DNA of 64,000 nt from CAVUPF01 sp963803755 (lineage in GTDB: Bacteria > Actinomycetota > Thermoleophilia > Solirubrobacterales > 70-9): the NCBI GenBank assembly GCA_963803755.1, contig CAWDNP010000011.1, positions 124,001 through 188,000 on the forward strand, in the 5' to 3' direction. The position numbers and the translations under genes were made by a program. The first letter of the stretch is position 1, and every line of letters starts with the position of its first letter. A model generated the notes under the pieces. It had not been told where the DNA came from. It did no database searches and saw only the letters and a program-made list of their open reading frames with translations. Below, piece after piece: positions 19,467 to 28,700 of the stretch.

Positions 19467-22400
19467 TCATCGGTGGGCCCTCCGGTTGTTGCGCTTGCCG
19501 TGGCGCTTCTTGGATTTGTGGTGCCTGTGTGGTTTGGCCCTGCGCACGCAGCGACCGTGCCTGCGGACGAAGCCCCGCTTGCACTTTTCTTCGGCGGTCG
19601 GGGATTCGTTGCCGCCGGTCCCCTTGAAGCTGCCGAGGCTGGCCGGCGAGGGCGGCTGGGAGCCGGGCCCGTGGCACTCATCGGAGGAGGCGCAGAGGGG
19701 CGGTTCGGGTACGAGGAAGAAGCCGCCGCCTTCGCGGGCGTCATAGATCTTGGTGATCGGCCCGTTGTGGTCTTGGGGGGCGAGGGTGTCGTGGGTGAAG
19801 AAGTAGACGTCGGTACCGTTGGCGCTGACACCCAAGAGCTTTGAGTCAAGGGGGCTCTGGCCGGAGGAGATGAGGCTCGTGCAGTACCCGGTGGGGGCGC
19901 TGAAGCTGGGGCTTTCGGAATCGCAGGTGCCGGTGCCGGCGGGCTCGGACTCATAGACGTTGACTCGTTCGTCGGTATCGCGCAGTTCGAGCGGGTCGGC
20001 GCTGTTGAAGAAGACCTGCCCGGCGTCGGTGAGGCTGAGTCCGCTGGAGGCCAGGGTGGCGTCGCCTTCGGCCCCGGCGTTGGTCGGGTCGCAGGAGACG
20101 CAGGCGAGCCTTTCGGTCTGGGAGTCGTAGCGATAGACCTCGGAGTGGCCGGCGTTTTCGTAGGTTTGATCGAGCGGCCGGGTCGTGGTGAAGACGGCGA
20201 ACTGGCCGCTGGGAGTGACCTGGAAGTCGGCGGTGTGGCGGGTCTGGGCTTCCTTTAGTGCGTCGAGGACCACCGGGTCTTCGGGGGAGAGGGTGGCGAT
20301 GAAGCGGGGTGGCTGGCCGGGGGCGGCGAGGTAGAGGTTGGGCTGGTCTTCGGTGCCCTTGGGGGCTTCGAGGCGCTCGGGGGAGAGGAAGTAGACCTCG
20401 CCGCTTTCGGTTGCCACTCCGCCACCGCCGCCGATCGCAACCGCTGCGCAGTCTTCTTCTGTGCCGAGGGTGTTCCAGTGCTCTGCGCCAGAGTTTTCGA
20501 CCGGATCGCAAGAGCCCGAGCCGGAGGCGATCAGGTGCAGGGTGGCGCCCGATTCGGAGACTTCAGCTTCATAGAGGTTGGCGGGCGAAGGGGTGCCCGC
20601 CGGCAGCTGCTGGTCCTTGGTGGTAAAGAAGACCTCAGAGCCGTCGGCGCTCATCCCGTCAAAGAGGACGCCGTCGGTGGCGCCGGGGGTGAGTTCGATC
20701 GATTCGGGCGAGTCGTCGATGTCCATGTAGAGGCGGTTGTAGACGTTGCCGTCAACTTCAGAGACCTTCTGGCCCAAGAGGACGTGGCTGCCGTCGGCGG
20801 AGATCGCCAGCTCTGAGATGCCGTTGGAGTCGTGGTGGGCGGCGTTGCATTCGCCTTCGCCCTGCAGGCAGGGCAGCGGGCCGGTGCCGGGGGCGTTGGA
20901 GACGACGTGGGTTTCGCCCGACTTCAGGTTGCGGTCATAGATCGAGACGTTGCCGCCTTCGTTGCCGCCTGCGGCAAAGCGCGAGGTCGAACCGAAGATC
21001 AGGTGTTCTCCGTTTGCCGAGAGATCGGCGGCGATGTAGCCGTCGGGGGTGGCTGTAGGGCCCGGTTCGTAGCCGGGAGCACCCACCATGCCTTGGACGA
21101 GTTCGCCGCTTGGGAGGCGGACCGGGATGCCGGTTTGAACGCCGCCGGGGCCAAAGCACGGCGAGCAGCCACCGGGGCCGCCGAAGGCGAAGGCATCAAG
21201 GGCCGCATCAGCGCCGGAGGGGACCGAGGAGAAGGGCCCTGCGGCAAAGGGGTCGTTGGCGGGGACGCCGACGTATTCGGTCGACCAGCCGTTTTCTGTG
21301 CGGGTGGCGACGTAGGGGTCGACGCCGCGGTTGGTCGGGTGGTCGGTGCCGGGGATGCCGCCGTCGTGGACGCCGTAGAGGACGCGGGGGGGATTCTCGG
21401 CTTCGGGGTAGCCGGGGTAGGGGGATTGGCCGGCGATCAGGTTTGACTCGACTTCATAGCCGCCGGCGTTCTGGGCGGAGACCAGCTCATAGGCGCGGCA
21501 GTCGAGCAGCAGGGCGGCGCCGGTCTGCTGGCGGGCGAGGCCATTGGGGCAGGATTGGAGCCCGTGCTGGGTGGGGAAGGTGGTGAAGGTCGTGTCATAG
21601 CCGCCGCTGCCGAGTTCGTTGGTGGCGATGACGCGGAAGTGGTAGGTGGTGGCGGCGCTGAGGCCGGCGATGCGGGCGCTGATCGCCTGGAAGGCGCCCT
21701 TTTCGGCGATCTTGAATTGCAGCTGGACGTCGGAGGGCGGGACGGGGGTGCAGGGATGGGTGGCGCAGTCGGCGGGGCCGTATTCGAAGCTGTAGGTGGT
21801 GGGCAGGCCGGCCGGGTCGAGCTCTGCGTCGAGCAGGGCGCTTTCGGAGTGCACCCGGCTGGCCGACTCGCGCCTGGTGAGGGGCGCGGAGGTCTGGGTG
21901 GTGAAGGTGCGATCTGAGCCGTGGCTGGTGCCGTGGGGATTGGAGGCCACGATGCGGTAGTGGTAGGTGATCACCGGGTCAAGTTCGGTGAGGTGGAGAT
22001 GGAGATGGAGCAGTTCGCTTGCATTGCCGGCGTCCCCTCCGGGGGGCAGCGCGCTGCGGTGGCCGTAGGCTTCGGTTTGGCCCCATTCGAAGTAGTAGTG
22101 GGTGTCTTGGCCCTTGGGATCGAAGGAGCCGTTTAAGGTGGCGCTTGAGGCCGTCACTTCGGTCGCGGCTTCGGTTGCCAGGTCGGGCACGTAGCTGGGG
22201 GAGAAGGCCTGGTCTTTGCCGTAGTAGACGCCGTGGGGGGTGGTGACGGCGAGGCGGTAGTGATAGAGCGCGTTGGTGGTGAGGCCGGTGAGCTGGGCGC
22301 TTACGTCCTTGGCTTCTGAGTAGGGGGTGGGCGGTTCGCAGGAGACGGAGTTGGTGTATTCGGCGCTGGTGCCCCATTCGAAGGCGCAGGCGCTGACTTC

Positions 22401-24056
22401 CCCCCGCCCGAGCGGGTCGAGGTGGCCGTTCAGGATGGCGGAGCTTTCTTCGACTTCTGAGGCCGCTTCGGTGCTGCGCAGGGGGAAGACCGGGTCAAAG
22501 ACGGCGACGTCGTGTGCTGTGGGGTTGGCTACGTAGAGGGCTTCTGAGGCGCCGTCGAGGGCGAGGCCTTCGTGGTAGGGGGATTCATGCGTGCGTTCTG
22601 ACAGATCGCCTTCGCCGAAGGAGTCGAGCCGTTCGCACTGGCCCGAATGAGGTTCAAAAGTTACGTCGTGAAGGGGGCAGTTGAATTCGTAGTGTTCGAT
22701 GCTCCTTCGTCCCGATCCGCCGAAGAGGTCATTTAGTGGATCGAGATAGAGGTCATCGGTGGCGGGATCGATGGTGAGGCCGGCAGGGTCAGTACCGCCG
22801 CCGCCGTCGAGATTGCCGTCGATCACTTCGCCGGTGTCGGAGATCTTGCTGATCCCCCCGTTCTGGGCCAGGTAGAGGTTGTCTTCGGCGTCGACCGCGA
22901 GTCCTAGCGCATAGCCGCTGTGGCCGCCACCGCCGAAGTAGAATTTGCTGTGGAATTCGCCGCTCTGGGTATACCAGGATAAATACACCGAAGCGAACTC
23001 GACGAAGAGGTTGCCGCTGGGGTCGACGGCGACGCCGTCGAGACCACCGAAGCCGGTGAGCTGACCTTTGGTGCCCCAGGCTTCGATCAAGTTCCCCGAT
23101 TCGCCCCACTTGGAGAGGGTGCCGTCGCCTTCGTCGCCGACGTAGAGGTCGCCGTCGGTGTCATCGACGGCGAGGAAGTCGGGCTCTTCGAAGGCGCCGG
23201 GGGTGGAAGCCGAGGCGCCCGGCTGGCATTCTTCGCCCGGTTCCTTGGTACAGAGGTCGCGCTCGGCTTGGCTGGCGCCGTGCTTGTTGACTTCCTTGCC
23301 GAACATGAGGAGAAATTCGCCTTTTTCGTTGAACTTCTCGACGCGGTGGTTATTGGGGTCGGTGACGTAGACGTCGCCGTTGGATTGATCGACGGCGACG
23401 TCGGAGGGGTTGGAGAGCGGGTAGGGGTTGGGCGGGGTGGATGAGGCGGCGCCGAAATAGCCGGCTATGGCGTGGGCGGGGGAGGCGGAGGTGGTGAAGG
23501 CCGCTTCGGGGCCGGTGGTGGGGCCGTCCTGGTTTTCGGCGCTGAGGCGGAAGCGGTAGGTGGCGCCGGCGGTGAGCCCTTCGAGCTTTGCGTGGACGGA
23601 AACCGGGGTGGAGCCGGTCACTTCGGCGGCGTCGGGGTGTTCGCAGGGGACGGAGCGGCCGTAGGAGTTGGTTTGGCCGTATTCGAAGGCGCATTTGGTG
23701 AGTGCTTCGCCCTCGGGGTTGACGGTGCCGTTGAGGGTGGCAGTGGTGAAGGCGATGACGGTCGCTTGGCCGGTGGTGAGGACGGGGGCAGCGGCCTGGG
23801 CCGCTGGGGCAGCGGCGAGGGAGAGGCCCATGGCGACAGCCACGCTGAGAGCCCACCTGACCGGCGCATCTCGGCGTCCTCGGTCGGCCGCCTGCGGGTC
23901 ACGCACGGGGTGTGCGCTCCCCTTGTCGGCCTCCCTGCGTCCTTGACCTGCTTGGCCAGGTGGGCTCTCAGAGGCAAAGGCAAACGCGCCTCTCCCCCAC
24001 TCCCGGGTGCGGAGTGCGGATGAGAGGGTGCGGAAGATGTTGAGCTTGGCGTTCAT
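19467..24056 (-). CDS. Type-B giant secreted NHL/FN3-like/propeller protein, copy 2
   Basis: A protein of 1529 residues. ATG 24056 forms an ATGA overlap with the preceding type-A fragment and has GGAGG about 9 bases upstream. Leader MNAKLNIFRTLSSALRTREW, a short repeat-encoded stretch, then the signal segment at about 69-88 (ALSVAVAMGLSLAAAPAAQA). Next come an FN3-like domain (TLNGTVNPEGE), an NHL propeller, three FN3-like repeats, the CPNGLARQQTG...DCRAYELVSAQN motif, PD40-like repeats (LSANGEHLIFGS, ISADGSHVLLGQ, VSANGTDVYFFTHD) and the tail CKRGFVRRHGRCVRRAKPHR ending RRAHR. Almost identical to copies 1 and 3 except for a divergent stretch in the NHL domain. Its final codons (GGAGGGCCCACCGATGA) set up a start for a downstream gene that no longer exists. 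Confidence 0.88.
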   Translation of the reverse strand: MNAKLNIFRTLSSALRTREWGRGAFAFASESPPGQAGQGRREADKGSAHPVRDPQAADRGRRDAPVRWALSVAVAMGLSLAAAPAAQAAAPVLTTGQATVIAFTTATLNGTVNPEGEALTKCAFEYGQTNSYGRSVPCEHPDAAEVTGSTPVSVHAKLEGLTAGATYRFRLSAENQDGPTTGPEAAFTTSASPAHAIAGYFGAASSTPPNPYPLSNPSDVAVDQSNGDVYVTDPNNHRVEKFNEKGEFLLMFGKEVNKHGASQAERDLCTKEPGEECQPGASASTPGAFEEPDFLAVDDTDGDLYVGDEGDGTLSKWGESGNLIEAWGTKGQLTGFGGLDGVAVDPSGNLFVEFASVYLSWYTQSGEFHSKFYFGGGGHSGYALGLAVDAEDNLYLAQNGGISKISDTGEVIDGNLDGGGGTDPAGLTIDPATDDLYLDPLNDLFGGSGRRSIEHYEFNCPLHDVTFEPHSGQCERLDSFGEGDLSERTHESPYHEGLALDGASEALYVANPTAHDVAVFDPVFPLRSTEAASEVEESSAILNGHLDPLGRGEVSACAFEWGTSAEYTNSVSCEPPTPYSEAKDVSAQLTGLTTNALYHYRLAVTTPHGVYYGKDQAFSPSYVPDLATEAATEVTASSATLNGSFDPKGQDTHYYFEWGQTEAYGHRSALPPGGDAGNASELLHLHLHLTELDPVITYHYRIVASNPHGTSHGSDRTFTTQTSAPLTRRESASRVHSESALLDAELDPAGLPTTYSFEYGPADCATHPCTPVPPSDVQLQFKIAEKGAFQAISARIAGLSAATTYHFRVIATNELGSGGYDTTFTTFPTQHGLQSCPNGLARQQTGAALLLDCRAYELVSAQNAGGYEVESNLIAGQSPYPGYPEAENPPRVLYGVHDGGIPGTDHPTNRGVDPYVATRTENGWSTEYVGVPANDPFAAGPFSSVPSGADAALDAFAFGGPGGCSPCFGPGGVQTGIPVRLPSGELVQGMVGAPGYEPGPTATPDGYIAADLSANGEHLIFGSTSRFAAGGNEGGNVSIYDRNLKSGETHVVSNAPGTGPLPCLQGEGECNAAHHDSNGISELAISADGSHVLLGQKVSEVDGNVYNRLYMDIDDSPESIELTPGATDGVLFDGMSADGSEVFFTTKDQQLPAGTPSPANLYEAEVSESGATLHLIASGSGSCDPVENSGAEHWNTLGTEEDCAAVAIGGGGGVATESGEVYFLSPERLEAPKGTEDQPNLYLAAPGQPPRFIATLSPEDPVVLDALKEAQTRHTADFQVTPSGQFAVFTTTRPLDQTYENAGHSEVYRYDSQTERLACVSCDPTNAGAEGDATLASSGLSLTDAGQVFFNSADPLELRDTDERVNVYESEPAGTGTCDSESPSFSAPTGYCTSLISSGQSPLDSKLLGVSANGTDVYFFTHDTLAPQDHNGPITKIYDAREGGGFFLVPEPPLCASSDECHGPGSQPPSPASLGSFKGTGGNESPTAEEKCKRGFVRRHGRCVRRAKPHRHHKSKKRHGKRNNRRAHR
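23844..23971. repeat. Palindromic element, copy 4
   Basis: A 128 bp element. The ends CTGAGAGCCCACCTGACC and GGCCAGGTGGGCTCTCAG are inverted repeats with one mismatch. The core halves GCGTCCTCGGTCGG and CTGCGTCCTTG are present, but the apex carries a different insert (CGGGTCACGC...GTCGGCCTCC). It is in frame within the leader of type-B copy 2. Confidence 0.75.
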
Positions 24057-24184
24057 CGGCCTGCCCTCCGGCTGTGGTGAACGCTGGCGACCCTGTGGCT
24101 CTCGCGCTTGTGCTCCTTGGAGCCGCAGGGGGTCTGGAGAGTCGGGTTCTGGTTGGCGGTCTTGCCGTTCTGACCGGTTATGTC
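24053..24184 (-). pseudogene. C-terminal fragment of a type-A gene
   Basis: Encodes DITGQNGKTANQNPTLQTPC and a basic tail ending HHSRRAGR. This matches the C-terminus of the intact type-A protein at 34345-37392 (DITGQNGKTANQNPLLQTPC). Nothing upstream of this point resembles the rest of the gene. Its codons still carry the ribosome binding site and ATGA start of type-B copy 2, so the type-B copy appears to have been moved together with this tail. Confidence 0.75.
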
Positions 24185-24252
24185 AGCGGGGCGACCGTGC
24201 TGCCCGATCTCGTGTTGCTGTGGTGAGCGCATAAAGCACACCGGCTGGATGC

Positions 24253-24760
24253 CTATCGCGCCGCGCGGCGACGCCGCACGCCACCGCGCTTGCCGTGGCG
24301 CTTGGAATTCTTCTTGACCTTGCAAGCAGTTTTGGTCTTCACCTCTTGGGTCAAGTGCTTGCCATTTTGGGCGGTGAATTCTATGTTTGAGGCGATTGAA
24401 CCGCTGCACAAGCTTTGGGTGTTTGAGAGGTATCCCTTAGAGCCTCCAAGGAGAGTTAGCCGGAAGTGGCCCACCGGAACATCCGGGATCACTGGGATCA
24501 CGGTTTGGAGACGTCCGCCTTTTACCGAACTTGAGATTCCTTCCGGTGTAATGGTGACTTGACCGTTCAGAATGAAGACCACGTGCGGCAGTTTGCCGAA
24601 ACCTGAGACGGCGTAGGCTAGGCCCTGGAGTGGTTTTTCTAGTAGAGGTGTTTCGTCTTTTACATCGCCGATTGGTTGACGGCCAGCACATTTGTCCGAA
24701 GCGAGTTCGGAGCGGTCGCAGATGTTGCCGAGGTGGCGCTGGTCGATCTCGAAGGCATCG
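24253..24760 (-). pseudogene. C-terminal fragment of a second type-A-like gene
   Basis: The last ~169 codons match the C-terminus of the gene at 25785-29306: AFEIDQRHLGNICDRSEL, ETPLLEKPLQGLAYAVSGFG, GSKGYLSNTQSLCSGS, then KVKKNSKRHGKRGG. The frame happens to stay open back to an ATG at 25788 that overlaps the stop of the upstream gene (ATGA). That stretch is antisense to a toxin-antitoxin pair and to repeats. The likely history is that a cassette inserted just after the start codon and most of the gene was lost. Confidence 0.7.
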
Positions 24761-24777
24761 GGCGGCGACCTGTGTCC

Positions 24778-25089
24778 GATCCGTCGATCCAGACCCGTCC
24801 TCCCGGCTGCAAACCTGCGCCTGGCGGCGTCCTCGCTCGCGTGAATAGCGCTGCTTGAGAGGCCTGATGCCTCAACCCCGCCCGCCTGGCTGACGCCCAG
24901 GACGCTGCGCATCTCTGCGTCCTCGGGCTTGCACTTGGCACCACCAAGCACTTCACCCTGCGTCCTTGATCTGCTTGGTCCTGAACGCCCCCAGTCAGAC
25001 GCGGCCGAGGCATCAGACCTCTGCGCGCTCCCGAGTACACCCCCAGGCTTGGTTTTCGCTCGCGAGGAACGGGCCTGGCTCACCGGATC
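24778..25089. repeat. Nested palindromic elements, copies 5a (outer) and 5b (inner)
   Basis: Outer arms: GATCCGTCGATCCAGACCCG (24778) against the complement of CGGGCCTGGCTCACCGGATC (to 25089), imperfect. The outer apex type is TCGCGTGAATAGCGCTGC, shared with the element at 43293-43439. The inner element, 24857-25024, has arms GAGAGGCCTGATGCCTC and GAGGCATCAGACCTCTGC plus the usual core with CACTTGGCACCACCAAGCAC. The inner copy sits exactly in the apex of the outer one. Confidence 0.75.
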
Positions 25090-25225
25090 GAACCCAGGCC
25101 ACCTCTTAAATGATTTGGTGGAGGAGTGGGACGAAACGGGGTTGACTGACGTCTTGTGAATACAGATGGACGCGGTTGGAAGACAATCCGAGATGTCAGG
25201 GGCGACGGGCGCTACCCTTTCTGGG

Positions 25226-25444
25226 GTGACGCTTCGCGAGAAAGTGGAGAAGCTGCTGGACCGGCTCTCGGAGCCCGAGCTCGAGGCGGAGTACGAGCGG
25301 CTGCAGCAGGCCGTCGCGGGCGAGGGGCACGTCGACGAGTGGGGCGACTTGGACAAGTTCAGCGCTCGCGCCTCGCTCGGCGTGCTCCGCCACATGACCG
25401 AAGAGGAGGAGAAGGCCGGCTTCTCCTGGGAGAAGTACCGCTGA
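25226..25444 (+). CDS. Antitoxin-like protein paired with MazF-family toxin
   Basis: A 72-residue acidic protein from GTG 25226: VTLREKVEKLLDRLSEPELE at the start, then VDEWGDLDKFSARASLGVLR and a short acidic C-terminus (EEEEKAGFSWEKYR). It resembles the antitoxin at 43923-44177 (TTREKFDRLVDQLS...LKAEYARL), which supports this start rather than the upstream ATG at 25166. It lies 2 bases before the toxin. Its role as antitoxin and autorepressor is inferred from this arrangement. No DNA-binding domain can be named with confidence. Confidence 0.7.
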   Translation: MTLREKVEKLLDRLSEPELEAEYERLQQAVAGEGHVDEWGDLDKFSARASLGVLRHMTEEEEKAGFSWEKYR

Positions 25445-25446
25445 GC

Positions 25447-25758
25447 ATGAGGCGCGGTGAGGTCTGGTGGTACGAGCCGCCCCACGAAAAGTCGCGGCCG
25501 GTTCTGATCCTCACTCGCGATGACGTGATTGGGCGTTTGCGCGATGTCGTCGCTATGCCCGCGACGGGCGTTCCGCGCCACTGGCTGACCGAGGTGGAGA
25601 TCGGAAAAGCCGACGGGATGCCGACCACATCCTTCCTGGTCGCCGAGAACACCCACTCGGCGGACAAGGTCTTCCTGACCGAGCTGATGGCCGAGCTCGG
25701 GGCCGCCAAGATGGACGAGGTGTGTCGGGCGCTCGCTGTGGCCACCAGCTGCGGGTGA
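25447..25758 (+). CDS. MazF/PemK-family endoribonuclease toxin
   Basis: 103 residues. The N-terminal RRGEVWWYEPPHEKSRPVLI is the conserved MazF/PemK opening (RGEVW...RPVLI). LTRDDVIGRLRDVVAMPAT and TEVEIGKADGMPTTSFLVAE follow, including the D-G-M...S-F-x-x-x segment typical of the family. MazF enzymes cleave single-stranded mRNA. The gene is transcribed toward the convergent giant type-A gene and ends 27 bases from its stop. The module lies inside the disrupted next gene of the giant-protein operon. Confidence 0.85.
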   Translation: MRRGEVWWYEPPHEKSRPVLILTRDDVIGRLRDVVAMPATGVPRHWLTEVEIGKADGMPTTSFLVAENTHSADKVFLTELMAELGAAKMDEVCRALAVATSCG

Positions 25759-25784
25759 GGTAGCGGCTAGCCCCTCCCCCACTC

Positions 25785-28700
25785 TCATCGGCGATGGCTC
25801 CTATGGGCCTTGTGGCGTTTGGACTTCTTCTTTGCCTTACAAGCCGTCTTGGTCTTTACGTTTTGCGTTAGGTTTTTGCCGTTTTGGGCGGCTATGTCTA
25901 TCGTTGAAACGATTGGGCTGCTGCATAGGCTTTGGGTATTGGCTAGGTAGCCCGTCTTGCCGCCAAACAGAGTCAATTTGAAACGACCTATTGGTGCGTC
26001 GGGTACGACGGGGACTACGGTTTGCAGGCGGCCGCCGGACACGGTATGTGAAATGCCTTCTGGAGCCAGCATCACTTGGCCGTTCAAGAGGAAAACTACG
26101 TGGGGTAGGACGCCGCCCGTATTGAAGCCGGTTACGGCGTAAGCAAGTCCTTTCAGCGGTTGTTCTAGAAGGGGTGTTTCGTCAATGACTTCTCCAATTG
26201 GTTGCCGGCCCGCACAGTGGTCAGAGGCTAGTTCGGAGCGATCGCATAGATTCCCAAGATGTTCTTGGTCTATCTCAAACGCCTTTGGAAGGGTCACTGT
26301 CACTGCTTTTATGTTTGTGTCCCCTTCCTTGGTATTTAGATCAAATTGGAGACTTGGGTTTTTCCCCCGCTTTGTAAATTTTTTGCCGCCGAGCTGGGCG
26401 ATCGACATCTTCGGGGTGAAGGGGAGGGAGAAGCAGTTGACCGCGTGGAAGTAGGAGGAAAAGGCGACCGCGGTGCCCTGGTCGCCGATCCCTTCCGAGC
26501 CGACCGAGAGAGGCGAGCAGTTGGTCGGGTTGATCATGAAGTTGGGTTTGTCGATGTCGACCTGGATCGAGCGCATCCGCAGGGGGATGCCGCCGATGAT
26601 CGAGGGAACGGCTTCTGAGTCGGCGATGACGTGGGCGTCTGCGGGGTCGATATGGAGGGCGACGCGGACGACGACGGTGCCGTAGTCATAGGGGCCGGCG
26701 AGGGCGGGGGTGATCGCCACCAGCGATAGGGGCGCGCCCTGGAAGGGCCCGGCCAGATAGATCTTGCCGGTCGCGTGGAAGGGGTGAGATCCGGGGCCCG
26801 CGGCGACGTTTGAGGTACCGATTTCCGATGTCGCGGGACAACTTGGGTGTTCTCTCTCGACCAGGCCAAGGGTGTTGGCAGCCGCGGCGATCGAAGCCTC
26901 CGGGCAGTAGGTGACCCCGTGCAGGTTGGCGGTGAGGCCCGGGGGCATGGTGAAATTGAGGTGGCCGAGGTACTGATCGCCGTCTTCGCGAGAGAGCAAC
27001 AGGGAGAAGGAGCTGAAGGCGCCGGCGGCGGGGTCGGCGGTCCCCGCTTCGAGGCTCGGTTCGAAGGGGCGGACCTCGCCCGGGCACTGGGTGCCGTGGG
27101 GACCCGTTTCGAGGCCGAAGACCTTGGTGGAGTGCGTGTCGGGGAGCGCTTCGTCCCAGGGAAAGAAATGGGCGTTGACGGCGTAGATAGTGCAGGCGAT
27201 CGGGGTCGCCATCAGGGCTCGTTCGCCGGCAAAGAGGTGGATCTGGAAGGTTTCGAAGGGAAGCTGGGGCAGGTCTTCGAAGTAGGCGGTCAGCTGACCG
27301 GTTTCGGGATTCGGCTTGAACGAACCGATCAGCTTGATGTTCATGCCGAAGCCCGAGACGATGAGGAAGAGCCGGTACTGGTTGTTAGGTTCGGGCTGAC
27401 CGATGTAGACGGAGCCGGTGAGGGGACCGTTCAGGGTCGGTGAGCCAATACTGATCGTGCCGATCTTGGCGTTGTCGGGGCACTGCGCCGGGCCAACGGA
27501 TGAGAAGTTGGCCTGCGCGTTGGTACACATGGTCTGGCCGTCGGCGGCGTCGGGGTTGATCGTGAGGCCAGGGGGAAAGGTGAGGCTGGCCGACTTGAGC
27601 TCCGAGGGCGAGGCGGCGAAGCTCTCGAACTGCTGGGCGCTCAATTCCAGGTTGAGGCCGGAGGGAGAGTCCGTTGCGTTGGTCGTCGGGCTGGCTTGAA
27701 GGAGGGGCTTGAAGACCTCGCTTTCGCAGCCTTGGATCGGGGGGTAGCTTGACCGCGCCTCGGAGGGGTGTTCGGGGTCATGGTAGGTCTGCACTTCGAG
27801 GGTCGTGGGGAGCGGCTGAGCGGTGCAGGTGGTCGGGTTGTCGGTGAGCGGGACGACCGGCAGGCTCGAGGGGGTAGCAGCATGCAGACAGGCGGTATTG
27901 GTGAGGCCCGCGCAGCCGGGCGGGTTGCCGAGGGTGCCGGTCGGAAAGCGTTGGTTGTTGTGGCCGGCTTCGGCGGGGAACCCCCAGAGGGTGAGTTCAG
28001 CGCGTGCCAGCGGGGTGAGTTGAGAGATGTCTGAGACGGTGAAGCGAAGGCCGTAATCAGTGGTGGTACGGACGGTGACTGGGATCGCGATCGGGATGTT
28101 CAGGATCGGCACGACGAAGGAGAAGAGCGCGGTCTGTTCGGGCCCGGGGACCAGGTCATAGACCGGAGCGGTGCCGAGGAGGTAGCGGGGGTTGCCGGCA
28201 TAGTTGGCGTAGACGGTGATCAGCCCGGCCTGCGAGTCGGATTCGCACTGGTCGAAGGCGAAGTCGGCCTGGCTGCACTCGGTGATCGCGTTGGTGTTGC
28301 CGAAGATCCCTTGGGGGGCGTCAAAGGTGACGTTCTGGGCCGATTCGGGTTCGCCTGGGCTTTCGAGTTCGAGGGAGGTTTCGAGGTTGGGGTGGGCGCC
28401 GGCCAGAGAAGTCGAGGCGGTGGTTATGAAGGAGTGAGGGACGATCGCCTCGCTGGCCTGTGCGGCGGGGGCGAGCGCCGCCAGGGTCAGCAGGCTTGCG
28501 ACCAGCGAGAGCGCGGCGCGAAGGGGGCGGCGATCATGGCGCTCGGCGGGGGGCGACTGAGCGTTTGAGGCGGGGTGAGGGATCGGCGACTGGGCGGGGG
28601 AGCCAGGGCCCTTCCCCAATTCCCGAAATTCATCAGATCGTGATCCAGACGCCTGGCCCCGCGACCACGCACGCCTGGATGACGCACCTGGCAAACTGCG

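Noticed and set aside
24761..25788. 5' part of the 511-codon minus-strand frame beginning at ATG 25788
   Set aside because: Only the last ~169 codons resemble a protein family. The rest is antisense to the MazF module or repeat sequence. The start codon is kept as a relic, not as a functional gene.
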